Assembly: GCA_911728455.2 (NCBI GenBank)
Contig: CAJVRT020000082.1
Coordinates: forward strand, 186,001-250,000
Reading direction: 5' to 3'
Length of the DNA: 64,000 nt
Source of the DNA: Marthasterias glacialis
Lineage: Eukaryota > Echinodermata > Asteroidea > Forcipulatida > Asteriidae
Below the pieces are notes generated by a model. That model worked only from the letters and a program-made list of their open reading frames with translations. It was not told the origin of the DNA and did not search any database. Positions 28,101 through 36,080 of the stretch are shown one piece after another; the stretch's first letter is position 1; each line of letters starts with the position of its first letter. The translations under genes and the position numbers were made by a program.

Positions 28101-30165
28101 TTTTTTTAAGGGGGGTACTAAAAAATACATGCTTTTTGACCCTAAAACTTTCAGCCCCAAAACTTGCGGACGTTTCCCGAACTAACGCTCATCCGGACTT
28201 GCAAATTAGAGCACTGGTACTGGGGGATATTCCCTCTTGACATGGTAGAGTAAAAAAGACTTTGACATTTTGGTCCAAAACTCAAATTTTTTTTTGGGGG
28301 GGGTACTAAAAAATATGTGCTTTTTGACCATAAAACTCTCAGCCCCAAAACTTGTGGAATTTTCCCGAAAAAACCCTCATCTGGATTTGAAAAATAGAGC
28401 ACTGGTACTGGGGGATATTCCCTCTTGACATGGTAGAGCAAAAACGACTTAAAAATTTTAGTCCAAAACTCAAATTTTTTTTAGGGGGTACTGTAAAAAA
28501 TTATTTTGTGCTTTTTGACCCTAAAACTTTCAGCCCCAAAACTGGTGGATGTTTCCCGAACTAACGCTCATCCGGACTTGCAAATTAGAGCACTCGTACT
28601 GGGGGATATTCCCTCTTGACATGGTAGAGCAAAAACGACTTTGACATTTTGGTCCAAAACTCCAATTTTGTTTAGGGGGATACTGTAAAATTTGTGCTTT
28701 TTGACCCTAAAACTTTCAGCCTAAAAACTGGTGGATATTTCCCGAACTAACGCTTATTCGGACTTGCAAATTAGAGCACTGGTAATAGGGGATATTCCCT
28801 CTTGACATGGTAGAGCAAAAACGACTTTGACATTTTGGTCCAAAACTCCAATTTTTTTTAGGGGGGTACTGTAAAATATGTGCTTTTTGACCCTTAAACT
28901 TTCAGCCCCAAAACTTGTGGATGTTACCAGAACTAACGCTCATCCGTACTTGCAAATTAGAGCACTGGTACTGGGGGATATTCCCTCTTGACATGGTAGA
29001 GCAAAAACGACTTTGACATTTTGGTCCAAAAGTCCAATTTTTTTTAGGGGGGTACTAAAAAATACATGCTTTTTGACCCTAAGACTTTCAGCCCCAAAAC
29101 TGGTGGATGTTTCCCGAACTAACGCTCATCCGGACTTGCAAATTAGAGCACTGGTACTGGGGGATATTCCCTCTTGACATGGTAGAGCAAAAACGACTTT
29201 GAAATTTTGGTCCAAAACTCCAATTTTGTTCAGAGGGGTACTAAAAAATATGTGCTTTTTGACCCTAAAACTTTCAGCCCCAAAACTTGTTGATGTTAAC
29301 CGAAAAAACGCTCATCCGGACTTGCAAATTAGAGCACTGGTACTGGGGGATATTCCCTCTTGACACGGTAGAGCAAAAACGACTTTGACATTTTGGTCCA
29401 AAACTCCAATTTTTTTTAAGGGGGGTACTAAAAAATACATGCTTTTTGACCCTAAAACTTTCAGCCGCAAAACTTGTGGATGTTTCCCGAACTAACGCTC
29501 ATCCGGACTTGCAAATTAGAGCACTGGTACTAGGGGATATTCCCTCTTGACATGGTAGAGCAAAAACGACTTTGACATTTTGGTCCAAAACTCCAATTTT
29601 TTTTAGGGGGGTACTAAAAAATTTTGCTTTTTGACCCTAAAACTTTCAGCCCCCAAAATGGTGGATATTTCCCGAACTAACGCTCATCCGGACTTGCAAA
29701 TTAGAGCACTGCTACTGGGGGATATTCTCTCTTGACAAAGTAGAGCGAAAACGATTTTGACATTTTGGTGCAAAACTCCAACTTTTTTTATGGGGGTACT
29801 AAATAACATGTGCTTTTTGACCCTAAAACTTTCAGCCCCAAAACTGTTGGATGTTTCCCGAACTAACGCTCATCCAGACTTGCAAATTAGAGCATTGGTA
29901 CTGGGGGATATTCCCTCTGGACACGGTAGAGCAAAAACGACTTTGCAATTTTGGTCCAAAACTCCAATTTGTTTTTGGGGGGGGTACTGTAAAATTTGTG
30001 CTTTTGACCCTAAAAGTTTTAGCCGAAAAAATTGTGAATATTTCCCAAACTTACATTTATCCGGACTTGTTAATTAGAGCACTGGTACAGGGGGATATTC
30101 CCTCTTGACTGGGTAGAGCTAAAACGACTTTGAAATTTTGGTTCAAAACTGAAATTTGTTTTGGT
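25141..30165. repeat. Degenerate right flank of satellite A
   Basis: The monomers here are still recognisable, but carry many private changes: 'gttgatgttaacc' near 27235 and 29290, 'gtgggatttttcc' near 27795, 'ctgttggatg' near 29850 and 'gtgaatatttcccaaacttac' near 30035. Only short local repetition remains, such as the 'ttcagaggggtac' monomers near 27175, 27547 and 29230. Increasing divergence towards an array edge is the expected pattern when unequal exchange homogenises the interior but not the margin. Confidence 0.8.

Positions 30166-30193
<28 letters not shown>
30166..30193. repeat. Run of 28 G at the end of satellite A
   Basis: An uninterrupted G homopolymer of 28 bases begins where a normal satellite A monomer has its 4-8-base G run. 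Satellite sequence does not resume after it. The next bases are 'cacagataa', a T run and then the 430-460-bp tandem unit. It appears to be an expanded version of the monomer's own G tract. The exact length could be affected by sequencing or assembly error. Confidence 0.9.
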
Positions 30194-30198
<5 letters not shown>

Positions 30199-30325
30199 AT
30201 AATTTTTTTTTTTTAGCTCCTAACTCCAGAAATAAAGATTCTACCTGCAGTTACATGTAGCTCCAGTAACCTTGCATCCGAAAATCAATATCTTCAACCT
30301 TGGAACGACAAGGTAGCAGTAATGC

Positions 30326-30455
30326 TCCATATGCCCTTCAAATACATGTTCAATGGGAGTGTTGTACACAGAGCTAACAGAGAGTAAAAATAAGCATTTT
30401 AGAATGAAAATATCTTCCCAATGTTGTAAGGATCAGGACAAGTGTGACACTGTTG
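30326..30455 (+). pseudogene. Possible decayed exon in tandem copy 1
   Basis: On the + strand this stretch reads CPSNTCSMGVLYTELTES and continues to DKCDTVG without a stop. It aligns codon for codon with copy 4 (CPSNACSMGFLYTELSES ... DKCDTVG). Copy 1 then has 'GGTAAGAG', which resembles a splice donor, directly after the shared DTVG. Copy 2 (from about 30787) shows the same first block, then a 1-base insertion that breaks the frame. Copy 3 (from about 31230) has a stop shortly after the matching block. Several cysteines are conserved between copies. I do not recognise the domain. The reverse strand is also open in places, so the coding direction is uncertain. Confidence 0.25.
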
Positions 30456-31611
30456 GTAAGAGCTTCTCAACGGCTCTTTGACAATGTATAGTATAGGGTT
30501 CAAGGAGAAACAGTGGGAAAGCCAGGGGCCAGGGAAAGTGGACACCTAAGAACTCCTAATTTTGACGGGGCTGTGTGTTCATGAACAATGGCCCAGACAG
30601 GGTTCTGAATTGAAAAAAAAAAAAGACTGGCCCCATAAAAAGTCAGCAGCCTCCTGATTCATAACTTCACAAATAATGGTTCTAAAAAAAGTTGTTTTTA
30701 CCTGCTGTTAGTTCCAGAAGCCTTGCATCCACAAATCAAATACCTCTGTCATCTTCAACCTGGGAACGACGGGTTAGCAGTGATGCTTTGAATGCCCATC
30801 AAACACATGTTCAATGGGATTGTTGTACACAGAGCTGCCAGAGAGTGAAAACAAGACTTTAAGAATGGCAATATCTTCTCTAATGTTGTAAGGATCTGGA
30901 CAAGTGTGACACTGTTGGAAAGTCCTACCCAAGGGCTCTCTGGCAATGTGTATTATAGGATTGAGGGATAAACAGGGAGAATACCGTGGGCCAGAAAGGG
31001 AAGACATCCACATTGGCTGCGAACAATGGCCTAGACAGAATAAACAAATATATAAAAAAACAACCCCTAAAAGAAGTTGGCAGCCTCCTGATCCATAATT
31101 CCACAATTATTGGTTGTAAAAAAATTGTTTTTACCCGCAGTTAGCTCCAGGTGTCTTGCATCAGGAAATCAAGCTTTCTCTGCCATCCAGCAGCATCTTC
31201 TGCCCTGAAATGAAGAGTAAGCGATGATGCTCTGAATGCCTTTCAAATGTATGTTCAAAGGGATTTTCATTCAAAGAGCTGTCAGAGAATGAAAACAAGA
31301 GTTAACAACAGCCATATCTCACTAATCTTGGAAAGATCTGGACAAGTTTAACGCTGTTGGAAAGTCCTTAGTACTCAAGTGCTCTCTGGCAGTGTGCAAT
31401 ATATAGGTATGTGGGATAAACAGGAAGGATATCAGGGGCCAGAGAAGGAGGCCACACCCGGGACTTCCAATATTCTCGGGGTTGTGTGTGTATGTGAACA
31501 ATGGCCCAGCAAGAGTGCTGTACAGAAAAGGAAAAAATATGATCCCCCTAATTCAGCAGCCTCCCGGTTCATAACTCCAGAAACAATGGAACCAGAAAGA
31601 AGTAACCAGTA

Positions 31612-31636
31612 GGGTAAACCGGGGGAAGATGGGACA
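31612..31636 (+). repeat. Left terminal inverted repeat of the 997-bp element
   Basis: This is a 25-bp terminus that differs from the inverted right terminus at two positions (6 and 9). It contains one copy of the GGGGGAAGATGGGAC motif that recurs inside the element. Confidence 0.85.
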
Positions 31637-32583
31637 GAAAACCAGTTTTTGGATAATAAAAATAAAAATTTACATTAAGTGTCCATGTTGGCTTATTAAC
31701 ACTCAAGGTTGTTTATATTTTAACCTTTTAACTTTTTTTATTTATTTATTTTTTTATAGTTTTAGATGCATATACTATAATTTTGAATTTAAATGTAATG
31801 TCCCATTTTAGCCCAATATTTTTTTTTTTTTTTTGGGGGGGGGTATGATGGGACACCTGCATTGAATCAATGACTGAACAAAAAAACATTGAAATAGAAT
31901 ATTTGATATTGTTGGGAGGAAATTGGATCCCATACTGAGGCAAGATGGGACATGATTACATGACCATTTTCCAGATCTGTCAGTCCTTAGTGTGGTAAGT
32001 CAGTTCAAAACAATTTGTTGTTAACAAGATTATAATAATCAACGATTACAGCTTACATTTTGTGGAATTTTTAAATTGAATAGTTTAATTGTTTTAAACA
32101 ATATGAATAAGTCCCATTTTACCCCAACCACTGATAGTTCATAATAAGTTGTTGAATAATTGTCCCATTTTACCCAACTAAAATTACTTTTGGGGTAAAA
32201 CGGGACAGATCACCGAAACCACTCTGGGAAAAGAATTGTTTACACCTAGTAAGTCTTAATTGCTTTTAGCCGGCATTGATATCATTTCTGAATATGTGCT
32301 CAAACAAAAGGGTCAATTGCTATTGTAAATAAATCTCGACAGTCTTCTAAACATACTCATGGACACTGGTAACCTGCAAGTATTATACTAATTCGTGAAA
32401 CTTGACAACAGACACATAACTTTGTTTGCCGCCACTCACGCTAATAGAAAAAGAAAATGCTAAAAAGACGACCTCAAGAGACAGACGACATGCCAACAAA
32501 CCAACATGTAGAAAGGGGGTTTGCCGGAAAGAGTTTTGATTATGTTAAAACACGTTGAGTAAGAAATGTCCCATCTTACCCCA

Positions 32584-32608
32584 TGTCCCATCTTCCCCCA
32601 GTGTACCC
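32584..32608 (-). repeat. Right terminal inverted repeat of the 997-bp element
   Basis: This is the inverted partner of 31612-31636. A second motif copy (gtcccatcttacccc, 32568-32582) lies immediately inside it, so the right end carries two tandem motif copies where the left end carries one. Confidence 0.85.
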
Positions 32609-32665
32609 TAGTCCTGCATCCGAAAATCAAACTTTCTTGGCCGTCCAGCGATATCCAACACGGAA

Positions 32666-32974
32666 ATGACAACTGAGTGGGAATGCTCTAAATGCCCTTC
32701 AAATGCTTGTTCAATGGGATTTTTGTACACAGAGCTGTCAGAGAGTGAAAACAAAGAGTTTAGAACTGCCATATCTACCGTAACATGTAACAATCTGGAC
32801 AAGTGTGATACTGTTGGAATCCCTAAACAAGGGCTCTATAACAGCATTTCATGTAGGAAAACATTTAAATTACGGCATTATGCAGCAGCTGACAAGAAAC
32901 TGTTGGTTTGGGTGAGGTTTGGCCAAGGCAAAAGAATTAATGAGAAATGCACTAAAGTTTGCTTACCACCATGA
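32666..32974 (+). pseudogene. Open frame in tandem copy 4, possible exon remnant
   Basis: A 102-codon frame starts at an ATG within copy 4 of the tandem unit. It reads through the conserved CPSNACSMGFLYTELSES block and DKCDTVG, then continues past the end of the unit similarity (about 32840) to a stop at 32974. It is the only copy with the frame intact across the whole shared block. No signal peptide, membrane segment or known catalytic motif is visible. Against a gene are the short length, the broken sister copies, and a competing 64-codon reverse-strand frame (32608-32802). I treat it as a possible exon or relic, not a gene. Confidence 0.25.
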
Positions 32975-33036
32975 TGTTGTGAAGTTTCAAATTCAAGATG
33001 ATTATTGTGAGTAAATAGACCATACTAGACCCAGTA

Positions 33037-33097
33037 ACTGGGGTGCTGTACTCCTTTTTTGAGATTTTGGCATTATCGGTCGTACCAGCGCCCCAGT
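33037..33097. repeat. Short inverted repeat (15-16-bp arms, 30-base loop)
   Basis: The left arm 'actggggtgctgtac' (33037-33051) pairs with the right arm 'gtaccagcgccccagt' (33082-33097), with one substitution and one extra base. It could be a small hairpin or the relic of a fold-back element. No target duplication was found. Confidence 0.6.
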
Positions 33098-33418
33098 ACG
33101 TAATATATGTGGGCAATCTGACGAAGCGGATTTTGAACTAATTTGTAAAAAAAATAGTTATGTTTACGACAAAAACTCAACAGAATTGCTGAAAATCGCC
33201 TACTGGCTTCTTGAGATATCAAAGATGAAATAAAATGCATTTAATTATACTCAAGATCCTCTCTGTCCTCCAAATCGATGATTTCTTTTAGGCCAACTAA
33301 AAATGCAGTCGTTACGATCTGCGTTTTACTACTACATGACATCAAGTACCGTTTTCTAAAAAGGATCGCATGTTCGCCGATGCCCTGACTTGCATCACAG
33401 TTCGGTACAGAGATTATA
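33098..33418. other. Non-repetitive sequence without recognisable genes
   Basis: AT-rich sequence of mixed composition. A 64-codon reverse frame at 33241-33435 runs across the border into the neighbouring MITE and has no recognisable domain, so it is not supported as coding. I see no RNA gene or repeat here. Confidence 0.5.
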
Positions 33419-33653
33419 GAGCACCGTAGACGCAAGATGGGGAACTCTGGCTGAAATGTGAAATCTCACTGGACGCCATTTCGGCAAGTGACTCTCCTTT
33501 GATACAACACTGATACGTGCGGACCAGTGTAGACAAGGACAATTGCTATCAATGGGAAACAAAGACATTCAATTGCCGAAATGGCGCCCATGCGTATTTC
33601 ACTTTGCAACAGTAGATAAAGGCCCAGTTCCCCATCTTGCGCCTACGGTGCTC
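33419..33653. mobile_element. 235-bp fold-back MITE with TA target duplication
   Basis: The left end 'gagcaccgtagacgcaagat' is mirrored at the right end by 'atcttgcgcctacggtgctc', a terminal inverted repeat of about 29 bp with one mismatch. TA lies on both sides (33417-33418 and 33654-33655), within a slightly longer TATA context. A second inverted pair further in, 'gccatttcggcaagt' near 33475 and 'attgccgaaatggcg' near 33572, makes the whole element able to fold back. It has no coding capacity, as usual for MITEs. The family is not identified. Confidence 0.85.
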
Positions 33654-33655
33654 TA

Positions 33656-34795
33656 TAATATTTGGTACAGAGTAAAGTGCATGCGTTAGCAGTTAGTTTG
33701 GTGCGCAAGTTTTCGCTGTCTTTAGCTCCCCTCTGGACCGAGCAACCACTCTACAATTCCTCCTCCATCAGCCCAGCACACACGAGTCACTACTTAGTTA
33801 CTATAACAACATTAAAATAATATTTACCCATTTTCCTTGTGCTTAATAATAAGTAATTTCAACTGCAACCTCGGCCGCAATCCGGGCACTTGTAAAAATG
33901 GATGTAAGGTGTCTAGAGCGCCCTCTGTAGTGGGAATCGGGACAGCCTTAATCTTCTCAGACAATTTAAAGCTGAGGTCAAAGATGGTAAAGAGGAAAAA
34001 CATAAATGTCCACCTTACATGGTATGAAGATAATGATGGAAGAACAGTTTCCTTCACAAAGTTCTGCATAAAGTGTTATCATTCTTAATTAATAAATTAA
34101 ATAAGTTCCAAAATTAGTTTTCGTCTCAGTGAGACAAAAACTCTGCCAATAGGAATGCGTACAAAAGTGCTGTATGCATTTTTACCGTTTTCTCGCAAAT
34201 GAAACAACGAAATGAGCTGACAATCTCACAGGTTGGTTTTATCTTGATTTCTGAGCTGAGGCCTTATTAATCAAATAATTTTTTTAAAATAATTTTCACA
34301 AGTTCCGAGATTGCCGAGATTGAACTGATTTAACTTTGAGGGGATTATGACAGTTGAGCATAAGTTCGCAATGTCTGTTGTTCAAGAACTTCATACATAA
34401 TATTTGTCTTTCACAGACAACTAATTAATGCCGATACAAAAGGTACCTCTTCACTGGACAAGTTTGTATTACAGACGACCAAGTCATAAATCTGAATTTC
34501 CACAGAATATTCGTAGTCCTGATAATGCTTAAAGTGTTAAAATTATTAAAACTAATACATTTCTTTGACATGGGGTGTGATATTATTTATCTGACGCTTA
34601 TCTGGCGGCCACATTGAGCCGCCACAACACATCTGGCATCCACCTCAAAACTTCAATAAAAAACCAAACGACAAAGCCACAAAATAATATTTCGCGGGAA
34701 GACATAATAATAAAAAGTTGTTGTAGCTTTTATTATTTTTTTTCTTTAACTGAAACCTAAATAGGGCTACTGGCAACATGTCATATTTACCTCAA
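33656..34795. other. Non-satellite sequence, no supported gene
   Basis: AT-rich sequence. Two overlapping open frames on opposite strands (33824-34069 and 33837-34088) have no recognisable domain, and each is the antisense of the other, so neither is accepted. A 7-bp-arm hairpin lies at 34603-34624. A GCGCCCTCTGT block at 33918-33928 recurs at 36539. Confidence 0.5.
34603..34624. repeat. Small GC-rich hairpin
   Basis: TGGCGGC (34603-34609) and GCCGCCA (34618-34624) are perfect inverted arms around an 8-base loop, in otherwise AT-rich sequence. There is no following T run, and no function is assigned. Confidence 0.5.
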
Positions 34796-34985
34796 AAATA
34801 TCAGTATTTCCCCCAAGAAGCTAATATCCTGGGTCAAATTAAAGGAAATGGCAGCGGTAGTGTTCACTACATTATTTAAGAGATATAATCACACCATGTT
34901 AATGGACCCAAACATTGATAAGGATGATTTGATTATTTTTCTCTCTTTCAAGTGTTTGCCTTGTTTTCAGGTTTGATTTTAAGCT
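34796..34985. repeat. Dispersed repeat, copy 1 (partner 35866-36080)
   Basis: The copies share 'tcccccaa', 'gctaatat.ctgggtca', 'taaggcat/taagagat..aatc.cac' and a closing 'ttttcaggtttgattttaag' (here) against 'ttttcaagttcgattttagg' (35866 copy), in the same order and orientation. The copies are strongly diverged, and the repeat family is unknown. Confidence 0.5.
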
Positions 34986-35092
34986 TGAAACATTGCCCCA
35001 TGGGATCGCGCAGCCGGCGACTGTAGAGTTGTACACAAATTGTGTTTACTCATTAACGGTACGGTCAAAAATCGTGAAATTTCATAAGTTCC

Positions 35093-35305
35093 TCAATGGA
35101 ACATAGCAGGATAACCAGCAAAATAAGCTTGGGTGGGTCTACGACCTACAGTCACCTTTAACTTCGAAGCGCCATAGGAAACCATTGACATTTGATACCC
35201 TCCAAGTTCAAAGATCTTAGCTGCTTTTACAAGCAGGCAATCAATCATCTTCTCATAGTTGCCGACATCAGGGAGACATAAGATGACCAGCTGTTTATTG
35301 TACAC
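35093..35305 (-). CDS. Possible 3'-terminal exon, unidentified
   Basis: About 70 codons are open on the reverse strand, ending at a TGA at 35093. The putative product contains NYEKMIDCLLVKAAKIFELG and GRRPTQAYFAGYPAMF, a mix of residues that looks more protein-like than the neighbouring chance frames. The first codon used here is GTG, so it cannot be a normal start. On the reverse strand a pyrimidine-poor 'aaaccacag' precedes the open stretch and could be a weak splice acceptor. No upstream exon or polyadenylation signal was found nearby, and I do not recognise a family. It may be a chance frame. Confidence 0.15.
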   Translation of the reverse strand: MYNKQLVILCLPDVGNYEKMIDCLLVKAAKIFELGGYQMSMVSYGASKLKVTVGRRPTQAYFAGYPAMFH

Positions 35306-35865
35306 GCAGGAAGTCCAGCTGTGGTTTCAGGGTAGGCCAGGACAAACATTATTTTGTTTCTCAGTAGACTGGTAAGCAGTGCAAACATTATTTTCGTTTT
35401 GTAGTGACTGAGTGTGCTCGCTCATATGAAAATACAGTAGTATCCTATTTGAGTTCATTCTATCACTATGGCTTGTTGAGACCATTTTGAGAAGGGGTTG
35501 GTTCACCTAAACAAAGTTATATTACATGCTATTTAAATGCACAGTTAGGAACAGTGCAATCATGTGACCGCCTGTGTATATTGGCACCTTGCACACATTT
35601 AACATTTTTTGGCCTTTTTGGGGGGTTCTGGGGATTCATTAAACCTTTCTGAGTCTATTGATACCATGTTAGAAAAGTTTGTGAGCAGACAAAATCAATT
35701 TTACACGCAATTGTACCGCTACAGTCGCTGACTGTACGACCATGTAAAAGCGTTTACAGCATACTACAGCGCAAGGGGCAGGCATTCTCACTAATGCCAT
35801 TTTGTATGACAATACCTATGAAATATGTCTTTGCAGAAGACAGTAAGGGTTTTTTCGGCTATTTA
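35306..35865. other. Non-satellite sequence, no supported gene
   Basis: AT-rich sequence without long open frames, inverted repeats of note or RNA-gene-like blocks. Short similar strings such as 'cgactgtagagttgtac' (about 35019) and 'cgctgactgtacgac' (about 35725) are too weak to call a repeat. Confidence 0.5.
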
Positions 35866-36080
35866 TTAATTCCCCCAAAATGCAGCTAATATATTGGGTC
35901 ATGTTAGATAAAAAGGCATCAGTGAGTAGGCCCCCTAGTGTCTACTGCATATTTTTAAGGCATAAAATCGCACGTAAATATCTGACGCAAATCTGTAAAA
36001 AAAAAATGCTTGACTTGCCACCATTTAAGATTTTCAGGACCTCATTTTCAAGTTCGATTTTAGGAATGAATAAGGAATCC
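35866..36080. repeat. Dispersed repeat, copy 2 (partner 34796-34985)
   Basis: This is the second diverged copy of the repeat described at 34796. An 80-codon open frame at 35880-36122 lies over it and is interpreted as chance, because the partner copy does not keep the frame. A further 'ttccccc.atata' string near 36173 may be a third fragment. Confidence 0.5.

Larger units (their letters stand above)
1..30193. repeat. Satellite A: ~186-bp tandem repeat array (about 160 monomers)
   Basis: The recurring landmark TTGACATGGTAGAGCAAAAA comes back at intervals of 178-190 bp (for example starts at 175, 353, 543, 729, 914, 1101, 1287 and 1474), so the array holds about 160 monomers. Every monomer has the same order of parts: a TTGACATGG box, a gactttgaaattt stretch, an A/T run followed by a run of 4-8 G and 'tac', then tgctttttgaccctaaaac, a 'tttcagcc' block, and a closing block containing atccggacttgcaaatta and ctggtactgggggatatt. 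Two main monomer flavours exist, 'cagccccaaaac' and 'cagcctaaaaatt'. The array runs off the left edge of the window and ends at the G run at 30166. No transposase or other gene is embedded. I do not recognise the family. Confidence 0.97.
31612..32608. mobile_element. 997-bp non-autonomous DNA transposon with 25-bp TIRs, TA target duplication
   Basis: The left terminus (31612-31636) begins GGGTAAACCGGGGGAAGATG. The right terminus (32584-32608), read on the other strand, begins GGGTACACTGGGGGAAGATG, so 23 of 25 bases match. The element is flanked by TA at 31610-31611 and 32609-32610. A related, uninterrupted site with a single TA ('ctccagTAaccttgcatcc') exists in tandem copy 1 near 30261, which supports TA as the duplicated target. 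TA duplication is known for Tc1/mariner-type and some other elements. No transposase can be read; the longest frames inside are about 60-70 codons with no DDE signature. The element splits tandem copy 3. The superfamily is not established. Confidence 0.85.
30214..32845. repeat. Four diverged tandem copies of a ~430-460-bp unit
   Basis: The landmark 'cttgcatcc' (or a close variant) followed by 'gaaatcaa' occurs at 30271, 30722, 31155 and 32613. After removing the 997-bp transposon inside copy 3, the spacings are 451, 433 and about 461 bp. Shared blocks are 'cttcaaa..catgttcaatggga', 'gtacacagagct..cagagagt', 'ggacaagtgtgacactgttgg' and, in copies 1-3, 'ggcagcctcc..ttcataactccag'. A truncated piece of the unit (from 'aactccagaaat' at about 30219) precedes copy 1, next to satellite A. 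Copy 4 loses similarity after about 32840. Copies are clearly diverged, with indels and substitutions. The unit may derive from an ancestral exon or a dispersed repeat; I do not recognise it. Confidence 0.85.

Noticed and set aside
1..30165. Several 60-106-codon open frames on both strands inside satellite A (for example 1015-1254, 2295-2480, 25765-26037, 28151-28441 and 29757-30077).
   Set aside because: They are satellite sequence. The monomer is close to 186 bp (62 codons), so a frame can persist, and most monomers close it with the TGA of 'cctctTGAcatgg'. Longer frames appear only where that stop is mutated, for example to 'tctGGAcatgg' at 2402 and 29918. There is no sign of selection for protein.
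30166..30193. G28 as a telomere-like or transposon tail.
   Set aside because: It is a pure G run without TTAGGG-type periodicity, and it sits exactly where the monomer's own G tract lies, so tract expansion is simpler.
30755..31106. Reverse-strand frames of 63 and 110 codons in tandem copy 2.
   Set aside because: The matching reverse frame is broken in copies 1 and 3, and the + strand frame is preserved better between copies 1 and 4. Kept only as a note that the coding direction is uncertain.
31379..31811. Forward frames at 31379-31612 and 31629-31811.
   Set aside because: The first lies in the decayed third tandem copy and ends at the transposon border. The second lies in AT-rich transposon interior and is low-complexity. 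Neither is supported as a gene.
33824..34088. Overlapping 81- and 83-codon frames on opposite strands.
   Set aside because: They overlap almost completely, which is expected when one strand is stop-poor by chance. Neither shows a known motif.
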